A DNA stretch of 64,000 bases from NCBI GenBank assembly GCA_947034885.2, contig OX344755.2, positions 24,063,052 to 24,127,051 on the forward strand, in the 5' to 3' direction. A program made the translations under genes and the position numbers. Of this stretch, positions 1 to 12,130 are shown piece by piece (position 1 is the stretch's first letter; each line of letters begins with the position of its first letter). The stretch is from Thuidium tamariscinum (lineage: Eukaryota; Streptophyta; Bryopsida; Hypnales; Thuidiaceae). The notes beneath the pieces are model-generated. The model had not been told where the DNA came from, ran no database searches, and saw only the letters and a program-made list of their open reading frames with translations.

Positions 1-437
1 GTTTGTATATGGGAGCTAGGAGAATACCTGAAGGCATTCACTGTCTACGTCATTTCGTGGCTGCTCCTTGTCTTGGTATAATCATCCACTTCAAGTCCTT
101 CTGTGTTACCGGAAATTCAGCACTGCAAGATGCTTCATCGAAGTCCAACTCAGCAGCCAGTCACTTTTGTTCATTTTTGTTTGTGCAAGCCATATTAAAC
201 GATTGAGGGGGTAATTCTATGACCTTAAACTTCTCCAACACTCAATGCAAGCCATTTTCAATTAGTCAGCACAAGTATATTACGTCATGATTTGTATCAT
301 AGGGACACAAAGTTAATCCCACATAGGTGAAATTCAACAAAAAAGCATTCCATAAATGAAGGCAGCATTCATAGTACAAGTACACGCCGGAGAGGTAACA
401 CATCACGACATCGTTCAAATTTATGGCTGAAGGGTAG
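1..437. other. unassigned left edge
   Basis: I see no gene here. A few ACGTCAT and AGTCA-type words resemble the subterminal motifs of CACTA-1 further right, so this may be an interior part of that element, but no boundary is visible. Confidence 0.3.
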
Positions 438-616
438 CAGCCCAAAAAAAATGGGAATGAAATGAAAATCAAGAAGGGGTACCAGCCCAAAAAAATGGGA
501 ATGAAATGATTGTGCAAGAAGGGGTAGCAGCCCAAAAAAAATGGGAATGAAATGAAAATCAAGAATGAATACCAGCCCAAAAAAAATGGGAATGAAATGA
601 AAATCAAGAATGAATA
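438..616. repeat. 45-bp minisatellite, left part
   Basis: About four tandem units of roughly 45 bp begin with CAGCCCAAAAAAAATGGG and end in AAGGGGTAC or AATGAATAC. The same array resumes at 3943 after the LTR-type insertion, so both parts were one array. Confidence 0.9.
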
Positions 617-2014
617 CCAACTGTGAGTCCCCGATTCGTCACCGGGAACTCACGGGTTCTTTTTTCGAATTTATACATAAACTAAGGCGTAGTTAGGCTC
701 ATAACACCCACAAAAGGGCATTAAACCTATATTGGCATTACACATACCAATGTGCCATTTGGTCATTAGGTGGGATTTAGGATAGTTTACATCCGAAACG
801 GGCCTAGTCTTAGCTAAATAGACGCCAAATTGATAGAGACATGCAGGATTAGGGTAAGCAGCCTAAAAAGGCCCTGCCTAGGCTAGGAAGTCCTCATAGG
901 GGGATCTAGGAGGAATCCCCCACTCCCCATAGCATCGAAGAGAGTACGGATAAAATACTAACCTTGAAATGCAGGTACCGGCGATTTCCTAATTCTAGGA
1001 GTACACAGTGGGGATGCAGATTTGCATCCAAGTGGGGGGATCCCATGGGTGGTCCCCTCTAAAGTTTGGGAATTTTCCGACATTGTTTGGATATTTTCCC
1101 AGACGGTCAACCGCGGTGGATTTTGGGTGGGAATTCGAAAGAATATCCCAAAGTGCGGTAAAATCCCACTAAAAATCCGGCGAGGCGGTCTCACACCAAC
1201 GGAGCGCTTCCCCAAGTTTCAAGACAAAACGATAGTCAGAAGATCCCGAATCGGCGACATCCCTCCCCAACTGACAAATTAAATGACGAAAGCGGCGGTT
1301 GATCGGCGTACCGGGGCCATACGACATCGGAACGGAACCTATCTTGGGTCTATTCCTACCCCCTTGCATATTCTTGGAAGATTGGTGGAGGTTTGGGGTC
1401 CAAAATTGCTAAACTCCAAAAGTTGGGAATTTATCCCAACTTTGATCCTAGCTTACACTGAGATTCCTCGAGAATTGGGACATAGTTTAGGGGGTTAGGG
1501 ATTTCACTGAGGCTAATTATGGCCTTCCGGAGCCAATGGCGCAATCTGTTTGCCATTTGGAGCTAAACTCCAAAAGTTAGCCTTTTGGGGACAGCACATG
1601 GAGAAGAAATGGGGGTTTTAGGCCCCCCAATGCATTTTTGGGGAGTTTGGGCCCCATTAGCCGTGGGGAACGCGTAGGGAACGTGTGGGGAACTCCGGGC
1701 ACATGTGGGAGCAAGTACCACCTCAAAAAGTTAGTGGAGGTGGCTCATGTGCTTTGGTGTAAGTAATTTCAAATTAAGTAGGTGGGAACACATGGGAACC
1801 TCTCCCATGTGAGAACTTGTAGATTTGGGGGAAGGTAAATTAGACGGTTTTGCAAGTTCTTGTAAGGTTAGGTAAGATTTGAATTTCCCAATTCAAATTG
1901 TGTAGATTTTAGGCGGATAATTAGATTTGGGAGGGGTAAACATGTACGGACCTCCTAATTTCCCTCATCTAGTTATTCTTAGTAGATTAAGGGGGGGTGT
2001 TGCTCCCTTTTGGG

Positions 2015-2021
2015 TATAAAA
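2015..2021 (+). promoter_or_regulatory. TATA box inside the LTR-type element
   Basis: TATAAAA lies in GC-rich surroundings and is followed within 30 bp by a CT-rich run, which is the usual layout of an LTR transcription start. Confidence 0.5.
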
Positions 2022-2352
2022 GGGGCGGCATTCTCCTCTCATTCTCTCTTTTCTCACTCCTACCCATTGAAGGGAGGAAGAGACTATTGGGCCCGGGTTA
2101 TGCTGGATTTCCTTTGGCTTTTGATGCCAAGGGAGCCTTTGATGGTCTTTTGGGGTTTTTACACCCTTTGGTAAGTGTGGTTTTTTTACTTGGGGACTTG
2201 AGACCCCCCCAAGTGGTGTAACTTGTTGCAATCTAAGCTTGATTACTCATTGCATTGTGTACCATTGAGAGTTGTTGTGGGAGAGTATTGTGAGGAACCG
2301 AGGGGTAACTTGGGAGGTGACTTCGAACGTTTGTTTGCACTTTGTACCACTC

Positions 2353-2515
2353 TCTTCTCCCTCTTCTCTTAGTCACGGGGTTAAGTTAGTCCCATAGGGG
2401 ACGGCGAAGCTTTGAACTATAGACTAGATAAGTTGTGTAAACATTCTCTTCTCCCTCTTCTCTTAGTCACGGGGATAAGTTAGTCCCATAGGGGACGGCG
2501 AAGCTATGAACCCCC
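2353..2515. repeat. tandem duplication, ~95-bp period
   Basis: Two nearly identical copies carry TTCTCCCTCTTCTCTTAG followed by a shared GGGGACGGCGAAGCT block. They lie in the downstream half of the LTR-type element. Confidence 0.8.
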
Positions 2516-2954
2516 ACCCTTCTTAAGAAACTAAAGTCTTAGTCACGTGTCAAAACGCCTTACTCTCACGGTGGAGCTTTGAACCCCCTAAGTCTTAGTG
2601 GGGTGTCAAATAACCTCCCTCTTGAGTTAGACTCAACGTTTAGTGTCCAACACGGTTGGCACTAAGTCAACGTTTAGCATCCAACATCCATTAGGGTAAA
2701 ACCCTTGGGTCACATCAATTGTTCTTTTGTTAGGAGGCTCCTAATTCTACTCAAAAAGCCAGAAATTACAAGTTTCCAAGTGCTGGACCAGCCCCAGCCA
2801 ACCAACCAGAGCCCCCAGCCAGCAACCAGAGCCCGCAGCCCAGCCAGCCGGGTCCCGCGCCGGGTCCCGCAGCCAACCAGCCGGGCCGCAACCGGGTACC
2901 GCAGCCGGGGGGGAGCCAGGGGTTCGGGGAGCCAGGGGCCTTCGGGGTCCAAGG

Positions 2955-3100
2955 TCCTTACCGAAAAAAAGATAGAAATTAGGTAGTTAGGGGGGAAAGA
3001 TAGAAATTAGGTAGTAAAGGAAATATAGAAATTAGGTAGCTAGGGGGAAAGATAGAAATTAGGTGGTAAGGGAAATATAGGAATTAGGTAGTTGAGGGGA
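2955..3100. repeat. GATAGAAATTAGGTAG tandem repeats
   Basis: About four purine-rich units built on AGAAATTAGGTAG alternate with AGGGGGAAAGAT and AAGGAAATAT linkers, inside the LTR-type element. Confidence 0.8.
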
Positions 3101-3404
3101 TAAAATAGAAACTAGTTGAGATAGGAAGCCATTGCAAGAAAGACCTAATTGTAAGAGCACCCGGAAAGGGATAATAAAAAAGGGCCGGGACCAAGACATG
3201 GCAATGATGGACGTGGCGTGGAGTGAAGAGGACCGGATCCACGGAACGGAGGTGGGCATCTAACCCTACCCCTTGATTTGAGTTGATTGATGCAATAGGA
3301 AATTAGTTAGTGGAAAAGTCTACACCCCAAGTAGGATTAAGGTCCAGTGTTTAGCAATCACAAATAGAGAGGCCGACCATAAAGAGAAGGAAAATAAGAA
3401 ATAT

Positions 3405-3640
3405 CCAAACATAGAAGAAGACGTAGATTAGACTAAGCCAAATACACGCACGTATAGTAGAAGAAGACGTAGAGAAGACGTAGATTAGACTAAGCCAAAT
3501 ACACGCACGTATAGTAGAAGAAGACATAGAGAAGACGTAGATTAGACTAAGCCACATACACGTACGTATAGTAAACGAATACGTAGAAGAAGACGTGGAT
3601 TAGACTAAGCCAAATACAAGTATGTATAGAAGATCAATAC
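3405..3640. repeat. minisatellite of about 60 bp in the LTR-type element
   Basis: Three to four units share GTAGATTAGACTAAGCCA and CACGCACGTATAGTA blocks. A related GTAGAGTAGAGGTA repeat follows to about 3740. Confidence 0.8.
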
Positions 3641-3942
3641 GTAGAGTAGAGGTACTCAATTAAAATACGTAAAGTAGAAGTAGAACAATACCAACACGTA
3701 GAGTAGAGGTACCCAATTAAAATACGCAAAGTAGATTAAAACAAACCGGAACACATAGAGGGAGCAGTAAGTAGAAGTAGGATAAGAGAACGAAACAACC
3801 CTTAGTAGGATAGTCAGGATAGTAAAAAAGATCCATTGCTTGGAAGGCACAATGGATTGACGCTTAGACACCCGTAGGTAGTAGAATTGTTAGAGTCTGG
3901 TTGTGATCGCTTAATTCCAAGGGTGGGAATGAAGCGCCCACA

Positions 3943-4117
3943 CCAGCCCAAAAAAAATGGGAATGAAATGAAAATCAAGAATGAATACCAGCCCAAAAAA
4001 ATGGGAATGGGAATGAAATGAAAATCAAGAAGGGGTACAAGCCCAAAAAAATGGGAATGGAAATGAAATGAAAATCAGGAAGGGGTACCAGCCCAAAAAA
4101 AATTTGGAATGAAATTA
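3943..4117. repeat. 45-bp minisatellite, right part
   Basis: Four more units of the array seen at 438-616, the last ones diverged (GGGAATGGGAATG, AATTTGGAATG). The unit phase resumes where the left part stops, once one copy of the 5-bp duplication is discounted. Confidence 0.9.
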
Positions 4118-5264
4118 ATGATTGCGAAAAAACCTTGTCCTACAGGAGGGCAAAAGACCTACTATTACACTTCAGTCATATGTAAGGAAGGAAGGAAGAT
4201 TTACAGGCCAGATGCGCTAGAAAATGACTTACCTGTGACTTACAGCTTACCCTACAGTCATGTACAAATGGAATTCAAGTCATTTTTCTAGACTACGTGG
4301 ACTCTGATTCCACCCCTCAAACACCTACTTGCATGAATGATGAGGACCTCCCGCACACATTTAGATATAAAATTAAGGAAAATTTATGATTAAATAATAT
4401 GTTAAGACTAAACCTACCTACATCTGTGAGAAATTCCATTTATGGAAGAACCTTCTGAAAATGTACTAAGCACAGCACACCTGTTAGGGAAAAAAGGGTA
4501 TTCATTTTGGAGTTGTTGTCACTTCAAAATGACTTAGAGACAACTTCACCAGTCATTAAACTCGACTGCCAAACTGACTGTGTTTCCAAGCACTAGTCAA
4601 TCTTCAGTACAAGTTCAGAAACGTCTTGGAACTAGACTTTGAGCCGTAAGACTGGGAGAATGAGTTAGGTTCAACCTTAAATACCTATTCAACACAGATT
4701 TGAAAGTGGAAAAAGGAGGTAGCTCTATCATTAAGACTCCATTATATAGTAATGTGGGTTCAATTGAATGAAATAACCCCTCAATCACCTACAGATTTCA
4801 TTAAACCCCAAATCAGTGGAAGATTGCACTGAAGAGGAGATCACTTTATCATCATGCATTTTGCACTCAAAGGAAATCAACTTCTAATCATGCATTGTGC
4901 ACGTTCTCTAATTCTGAGCACTCTCATGAGTTATTGATGACAGAAGAATTAATGCTTAGCCGCCAAAGCCGCCTACCTGAAGACCGAAGGTGGAGGTTGC
5001 ATACAAGTGCATGTATTTCACGAACGTCGTTTCCCTCTCTCACTGCAGTCGCGCTAGGAGTTGAGAGCTCCCTTCAGCGGAAGACGCCAGAGCTCAAACG
5101 CGCCCAAACCGCGTTGTTGAAGTGTTTCAGGGAGCACCTGCGACTCTCCCAATTCTCTTAGTCCTCAGTTTTGAGTTTCGATCAGGGCATGAGTTGGAGA
5201 GGGTGAGGCGGTGTGCAAGAGAAATCGTGAAGAGAGGGGGGGTCACAGTGTCGTACCTCGCACG
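4118..5264. other. upstream region of the CACTA-1 TNPA-like gene
   Basis: No gene seen. AATGACTT and GTCATT words are frequent from 4220 to 4600. A TATATAG at about 4743 is a weak promoter candidate, rather far from the start codon. Confidence 0.35.
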
Positions 5265-8200
5265 ATGGATGAGCGCGAGGAGAGTCCGCCGCCTGAGAAA
5301 TCTGAGTACGAGCTCCAGCGGGACCGGAACGTGGCCTTCGTACACAAGGCGGCTGCACCTGCTGAGAACGCTGCCCGAGAGTGGTAAGACACTCACACAC
5401 TTCCTTACGTTTTCATGAAGAAGTCTCCCTTTGCATTAGAATGATCAAGTCGCTATGAAGTTGTCCAGTGTAGAACGAAGCACCTCAGGAAGAGACGGAG
5501 GTTTTTGAACCTCGGGTATTTCTTGTTTACCTATGTAGCTTGGTTCATCCAGCCTTCTTGACGATATTGGTTCATACTCATGTAATTCTACTTGGGCACA
5601 TTTTCCAACACGAGCAGGCGGCGTAGTTCTAGGGTTTTCTTGTACCACTGCCATGGCCGAGGCATCCTTTTTGTTCTTGGTTATTTCTAAGTTGTCAGTG
5701 AGTGACAATGAAGTTATATTGTATGACTGGTGACTTGCTTGCAACTTCTTCTGAGTCATTTAGGAGTTGCTCATGAGTGTAGTATAAGTCGCCAAACAGT
5801 AATTGTGCACTCCAAGCTCATGATGGCCTCCAAGCCACGTGGCGAAGGCTTTAACGGCCCCTTCTGTTGCCACCACGAAGTCATTCTGAAGTCCCAAACC
5901 CTAGCCATTCTCTCGATTCCTCCCAAGTGTTTTGCACGCCTTTGCAAGTAAATTTGTCGCCATTTGCGCTTGCATTGTTCTGGGAAGTTCAAAGTACGAG
6001 TGATAAGAGGGCCGACGACATTGTATGTTGGCGGCGCAGGGAGAGAGAAGTCGCTGCGTCCAAACCAGAACGAGGTGGTGGCTTGGAGAAGAAGTCCACT
6101 TCCCCTCGGCGCGGGACTGAAATCCGGCGGGGCCTTCAAGGACGGGTGGAGCGCGAGAAGGAAACCCCAAATCAGGCGAGCGATTCTGACCCCGATTTCA
6201 TTCCGATGAGTAATGAACGTGATTCTTCGTCAGAGGCCACTAAGTCCAATGACGAGGCCATCGCCACAGGTATGATGCATTTAGCTATTGCTTGTACCCA
6301 TTTCACGCGGCAATCCGAGAAGGAGTCTTGCGCCGCAGGTAAAATCACTTCTCGCGTTTTGGCTGACGGCTTTGCTCTAGGGTTCTAGGGTTTAAGGCTT
6401 CTAAAATGCAGACATAGGTTTTCCTTCAATTGCTTTTGTAAACCGTGGCAGTATTGCTACAAAATAGAACCCACCTTCCTCATCATGCGGGCAAGGATGA
6501 GAGTCTTTGAATTCATGGCAAATTTCCTCGCCACTTCAATTGGTGCCCTTGCCGTTCTTGTGCAGCACCGGATACCTTCAAGGTAGATTCTTCGGAAGAA
6601 GAATTCGAGCTCTCGGAGGAAGAACCCCTGCTTGATCGAAGACCGAAGAAGAAGAGGACCGTCACTCCCAGCGTCGTGGCGCCGCCCCCATCCAAAAAGG
6701 TTTTGAAGGCAGCACCGCCAGCGCCGCCTCCTACAGCGCCCACAAGCGAGCAGGCACCACCAAATTGGGCATGGGTTCCAGGGCATTACATGCCTAGCCA
6801 AGCCCCTTCCTCAAATCCATGGGCTGTGACACCATAAGCACTCCCGTCTGCATGGCCTGGTCAATCTACAGCAATGGTGGTGACAGACGGAGCTCTTGTG
6901 GCGGATGACAGTGAGGAGCGTGGCTGTCGTCGAAAGCGCAAGATGGAGTACGACCTGGGGAGCAGGCAGCGAGCCGTGGCGGGAGGTAAGCCGAATCGTG
7001 TTTTTGTCCTCCCAGGTGGTGAAGTGGACGCTTCTTGTGAGGGCAAAAATGCTTGGGATGAGGCCCTACGTGATCTCATCCCCAAGTGCCTGGATATGAG
7101 TGTGGTCGCGTGGTCTAAGCATGAACCACACACGCTAAAGAAATTGCGGGCCGCCTTAGACAACGAATTTGAGTACCTTGGTACTCCGCTTAGCATGGTC
7201 GGCTTTCGACTGGCTGTTACCAAGTGCATGAAGTCCGAGCGCTCCAGGTTGAAGAATCGATGGTTGAAGGGCATTGAGACTTGTCCCCTTTACATTGATG
7301 ATGAAGAGTGGGAGCGGCTGAAGGATTACTGGAACACAGATGCTCAGAAAGTCAAGTCGCACAAGATGGCCATTGCTTGCCGGAGTGTCAAGAATAACAT
7401 GATGGTAGGAAGGAGAGGCAAGGCTGGGAAAGAATTCAGTATGGTAAGCCTGAACTGAACTCACTTTTAGGTTCTTCCATGGTAGTGTCATATTCTATGT
7501 GTGAAGATGTGTAGCTCCCTTGTTTTGGCACACATTGGTAATTGATTCATTCATGTGGCTTGCTGCATAGAGAGAAGACGGGTACAGGAATGCTCCCACG
7601 ACAGATGTAGCCGATGGTACAGTGTTGCATGCACGGGCAGGAGCTTCCATGCAGGTAAGTTCTAATCTCGCAATTGCAAAGTCCTTTTCTACATTAGCAA
7701 TAGCGTTTGGGTCCTGAAAATGCGTTAGTGGTCCTGTACAATAGCGCCTCTGTTCATGAGTGGTTCGTGCTTGTGGTGTGGTACAAACATCTAGGGTGGA
7801 TAGCAGTTGCGAATTCGGATCAGTAGTGGTTGTTGAGCCTTACGGTGGTGAAATGTAAGTTGCAACCGCATTCTGTGACATATTCAGAATACCTAAATGA
7901 CTTCTTTGTAACTAAGTAATGACTAATAAGAGATTGTGGAATGACTTAATCCTAACTACTGAACGACTCATCAGTCACTATGGAATGACTTTTCTCCAAC
8001 TTCTTAATGACTCAGTCGTGAGTACTGAATAACGTTTTCGTAACTCCTCCTCGACTAATTTATAACACGTGAATGACTTCTTCGAATGTCATGTTCTCGA
8101 GTGTGACTAGGTGGTAGGGGAAGGGGATTCGGGTCGTTGGGAATCCCTTGAAACGTGGAAGAAGGGTGTGGACGAGTCGCTCGGTCAATTCCTTGCTAAT

Positions 8201-11030
8201 TCAACCGTGCAGACGGTAGCCATTGATGAGATACGCACCATGTTCCAAAGTTTCATGCGCGGGGCTAAGGAGGTGGACGTGCCAACTGCCTCAAATACAG
8301 AGTCTGCCTTGGACAACCTCGGATCTGGCGGCTTACACATTCCGGTAGCGAATGCCATGAAGTCGGACTCAAGGGTGAAGGTTGTGACCCTTGACACAGG
8401 GAAACGGAAAGGGGGGGCCCGCTCTACAAAAGAAAAAAATCAGCCATGTGTTGCAGTAGGGAAGAAGCACAAGGGGCGGATCACAGCGAAGGCCGCCGAC
8501 ATTACCCTCTCCGATTCGGACACCGATGTCCCACCTCACACTAAAGACGTCCAGCCGAAGCCTCCGGTGATGCAATCCAAGATAGTGGAGGAAGGCACCC
8601 CGGAGCCCAGCCTGGAATTACCAAAGTCCAAGACTACTCCCCAGGTTGGAGCGAATATTTCTCCTGAGGGGGGTTTGCCACCCGAAAGTGATCGTTCCGC
8701 TCTGCAGGGAAGCGAGGCTGTAGCACAGGTGGAATCACCCGCCGAGAAGGCTCCTTCACTACCTCCGAAGGTAATGATAGAGGAAGACGCAACAGGGGTT
8801 CTCGATTTGGATCCCTACATCGACCCCCAACCGCTGAATGATACTTCTTCAGAGGATGATGGAATGCGCACACCAGACAGTGGCGGCCCGTCTCCTGCTA
8901 ATAGCGACACTGAAGGACGTCGCGTGCTCCCGCAAGCTGGAGAGCGGGAACTTGTTGTGGTGAGAGAAGAACAGCCAGATGCCGCAGAGGCTGAGCGTGA
9001 AGAGGTGGAGGCAGATCCTGAGGAGTTGAAGTTGGATGAAGTACCTGAGAAGGTGGCCTCGCCCTCACAGAAGAAGTCCCGCAAAGCCACAAAGTCACCG
9101 CAAAAGGTACCTAAACCGCCCGACGTTCTCCAATGCACGTCGAGAGAGGTGAGACCTTCCGGTGACTCTTGGTTTACGGGTGGATTACAAGACTTTGGTC
9201 CTAAGAAATTAGTTGTCTTTAATCTGCATGGTACACTATTAGACTGTAATATGCTATCCTCACCAAACCCAAACCCTCGAATCCGCACTAGCAGTAAAAC
9301 TGCATGTAGGCGAATTGTATTTCGGCCGTGGCTCAAGAAGTTTCTTTGCCATTGTTTTCAGTCATTTCATGTGGGTTTTTGGAGTAGCGGCAGTGCCTCC
9401 CACCTGAATGACATCTTGCCGGTGGTCTTAGGAGGGCTGAAGGGAATACAGGCACTCCCATTGTTCTCATGGTGTGGTCAACAGAGAGAGGTCACAGATT
9501 TGGGGGAAGGGTGCCCTAGTTCATATGATAAGCAATTAGAGTTTGTGTATGCTTCATGGCCTCGTTTCTGTGCAGCCAATACCGTGATTGTAGACAGTAA
9601 GCCAAGTAGGGTTCAATGCAATCCTGAAGCTAATGTCATTATTAGTACTCCTTTCTACGTGAAGTGGATGTGCACATTGGCAGATGACAAGGAGTATTTG
9701 AAAAGATTCCTATGGCCGATATTGGAGGCTTTACAGTCATGCCCAGACGTGGCTACTTTCCGATCCAAATTCCCTGAAGTTGTCAACGAATCAATGTCTG
9801 AAATGAGACAAAGACGCCGCAGCGGACACACATATGAGTTCTTGGACATTGTGGAAGGTGAGGGGGCTGACATACCATGTTATTGCACAAGTAACGGTGT
9901 CCCCTCACCTTCCCTTGCTCTTCATTTCTGATAATCACTGTATTTGTGTGTAGGGCAAGGTGCAAAGGCGGGAGCTAAGGACGAAGACAGCACCCACAAC
10001 AGAGAAAAAGGCTTCCGTACCATCCACGAAGAAGGTACAGAGAGTAGTACATCGTGACTACCCTTGCATCTCTTGATGTTGCTATATAGAATTGTTAAAT
10101 ATGCAGGGAAGTAAATAGGCAGTGGGAGCGGCACAATGACTGTGTTAGTCATTCATTAGTGATGTACCTGTCTTAGATGAGTCATTCCCCAGTTTCCATG
10201 AGTCGACTGAACCCATTTTGCAGGACCGTTGACCGTCTATGACAGTGGTCTGCCGTGAGTGGAAGCAGAAGTAGAAATGTTGCATCATATTCCAGAATTA
10301 GAAGAAGACTTCTCGCATGAGTGTTTGCCATGGACATATGGGCTACAACCCGAATCCACATGATAGCTTCTCTGAAGGGCGGAATGCCGTAGAGACCTTC
10401 TTGAATTTGAGTATCGGACAAAATCCGGCCGAAGTGGGATAGGAAATTCACAGGGTTGTTCATATTTGTTTTAGTGCACCCTACTTCACTGTAATTCGTG
10501 CTAGCATAGCACTTTCTAAGCCTGCAGAAACCACCGCATAGTCATGACTTAGAAATAATAGGTTCCCAAGTGACAAGAGAGTGACTCTGTAGTAACATAG
10601 AAGTCATTGTTGAGTCAAAAGTCATAAAGAAGTGAAAGGTAAGTGACATTCCAATAATGTTAAAGTAGAGGTGAAGCGCACAATGTTAAGTTCTCTGCAT
10701 GCATGAGCTCCAACAGAGATGTTCCAATGTAATTTGTTGTAATAATGTCTTTATTGTGCGCAGTATCGCATAGGAGAGGAGGTGTACCTCATAAACCCAC
10801 GAGCAACAAGGCAAAGAGTGGCGGTGGGCAAAATTAGTAGTATACCTGGCAAACACAAGTTTCATTTTGAAGACATTCCGGAGGCGTGGTTCAAGGTGGA
10901 TGTCATTTCAGTTATGCAACCCGCGGTGGCGCTCATATTTCCAAATGATGACGACCAGCAAACCATCATGGAACATGTGAAGGGCACTTCAACGATATGG
11001 GACCAGAAGTACCTGAAGACCACCGTTTGA
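5265..11030 (+). CDS. TNPA/TNP1-like CACTA protein with an embedded HAD (FCP1-like) domain
   Basis: Seven exons can be placed: 5265-5383, 6040-6269, 6566-7443, 7571-7654, 8111-9857, 9954-10034 and 10764-11030. Phases agree at every junction except exon 5 to 6, where the reading is one base out unless a weak GTGGAA donor is used. The product would be about 1130 residues. Exon 1 encodes the SEYELQRDR-type opening of CACTA accessory proteins. Exon 3 ends in a Transposase_24-like (PF03004) block around EWERLKDYWN. Exon 7 resembles Transposase_23/TNP1 (PF03017), from EEVYLINP to GTSTIW. Such proteins bind subterminal repeats and assist TNP2. Exon 5 adds an acidic disordered stretch and an FCP1/SCP-like HAD fold, FNLHGTLL near 9218 and VDSKPSRV near 9590. 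The DxDGT nucleophile is Asn and the acid/base Asp is His, so phosphatase activity is unlikely. An in-frame TAA at 6835-6837 (CAA expected) breaks exon 3, so this copy is probably inactive. Confidence 0.8.
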
Positions 11031-11579
11031 GGTGTCCATCTATTACTTGAACTTCCTACGTGAGCCCTAGCTAGGGACTTCTTGCATTGTGGGAACTCTC
11101 CCATGAGTACATTTATTGTAAATATTGATGTTAAATTGGGCTTTTGGCTTTCCCTATCTCAGGGGCCAATTTCCATATTTTGAAGTCATGTGTGTAGCAT
11201 TTTCTGAGTCCAGTTTTACTTAGACAAGTAAACCTAACATTGCATGAATGTCCGTAAGCCATTAGTGTATGCTTGAAGTGAATTCACACTTAGCAGGGGT
11301 GTGCTTTGATACTAGTTTTAGTCAATTCTAGTTTACAGAAGAAGCACTTGTTAGAAATTGTTCTAAATTCTTCTAGCTGACTATAACGCCACCTTGGATG
11401 TGGGAGTCAAAAGCCAGTTAGACCTGTGTTACACATGAGGACTCTTCAGTTGAAATGACACACGTGTGACATTCCAAGAGTTCACCGTCACTTTGGAACG
11501 AGTTCAATTCATCTTTACAGTGACTGCGCCATTACTCATGGGTGCCATACTACATCCTAATTGAGCCTTTGTAAATACG

Positions 11580-12130
11580 TTTCCTGACTTACTGATGACT
11601 CATTCTAGTCGTAAAATCCAACATGGGAATAACTTACGTGAAACTAAAGAATGACTTCAAATACAAAGCGCACCACAGTCTCCACCTGCGGACGTCACGA
11701 CTTAAGAATGACAGTACCACTTGCTGAGATGGCAGTCCACGTCAGCCTCTTTATGACTGAATCGCAACTTCAGAATGACTTAAAACCGCTGACGTAGTCG
11801 TCCACGTCATCAGGTCTATGACTGGGACCCAACTCTTCCGCGACTGCGGATGACTGACGTGGATGCCTAAGTCCCAAAATTTTCAAAGAAATGGGCAGAT
11901 GCCCGACTTTTCCATGGAAACTGCCCCAAACCGTCCCTTGCCACGTGGACCCTGTCAAGATTTCTTCATCCAAGTCTGAAGTAGATGGTGCTAATACAAA
12001 CGCAGTCATATAAAGAATGACTTGTCCACAATGACTCAGAGCCTGGAGTCACTGTCAAGTCATTTTTCGGATAAATGACTCCCTAGCAATCATATACTGA
12101 AGTCATATATACCCCCCATTTCTTGTAGTG
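11580..12130. repeat. CACTA-1 right terminal and subterminal repeats
   Basis: Repeated GAATGACTT, TATGACTG and AAGTCATT words in both orientations are densely spaced up to the terminal TTCTTGTAGTG at 12120-12130. Short repeats like these are where TNPA-class proteins bind in En/Spm. Confidence 0.75.

Larger units (their letters stand above)
622..3942. mobile_element. LTR-type retroelement fossil, probably a long solo LTR
   Basis: This 3321-bp block interrupts the 45-bp minisatellite. It starts TGTGAGTCC and ends CGCCCACA, and is flanked by CCAAC (617-621) and CCAGC (3943-3947), a 5-bp target duplication with one difference. A TATAAAA at 2015-2021 followed by a pyrimidine-rich stretch looks like an LTR promoter. 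I see no gag, protease, reverse transcriptase or integrase reading in it, so a solo LTR or a non-coding LTR derivative fits best. Its family cannot be assigned without internal genes. The near-identical duplication suggests moderate age. Internal tandem repeats lie at 2353-2515, 2955-3100 and 3405-3640. Confidence 0.7.
4118..12130 (+). mobile_element. CACTA-1, En/Spm-type DNA transposon (right part)
   Basis: The right end is at 12130: on the minus strand it reads CACTACAAGAAATGGGGGG, the classical CACTA terminus. Within about 550 bp of this end lie a dozen or more ATGACT/AGTCAT words in both orientations, as expected of subterminal TNPA-binding repeats. Similar words occur at 4200-4800, 7860-8060 and 10530-10660. 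The element carries a TNPA-like gene but no TNP2 transposase in view. I could not find the left terminus, so it probably lies off-window and the start given here is only the end of the minisatellite. The LTR-type insertion may therefore sit inside this element. Confidence 0.75.

Noticed and set aside
266-620. Two minus-strand ORFs of 83 and 113 residues with repeated FHFIPIFFGL
   Set aside because: They translate the 45-bp minisatellite and are not genes.
8815-9336. 173-residue minus-strand ORF rich in serine
   Set aside because: Antisense of the acidic D/E-rich part of the CACTA-1 TNPA-like exon.
10224-10254. A candidate extra 31-bp exon of the CACTA-1 TNPA-like gene (TTTTGCAG acceptor, GTGAGT donor)
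   Set aside because: Its phase does not fit the following exon, while exons 9954-10034 and 10764-11030 join in phase without it.
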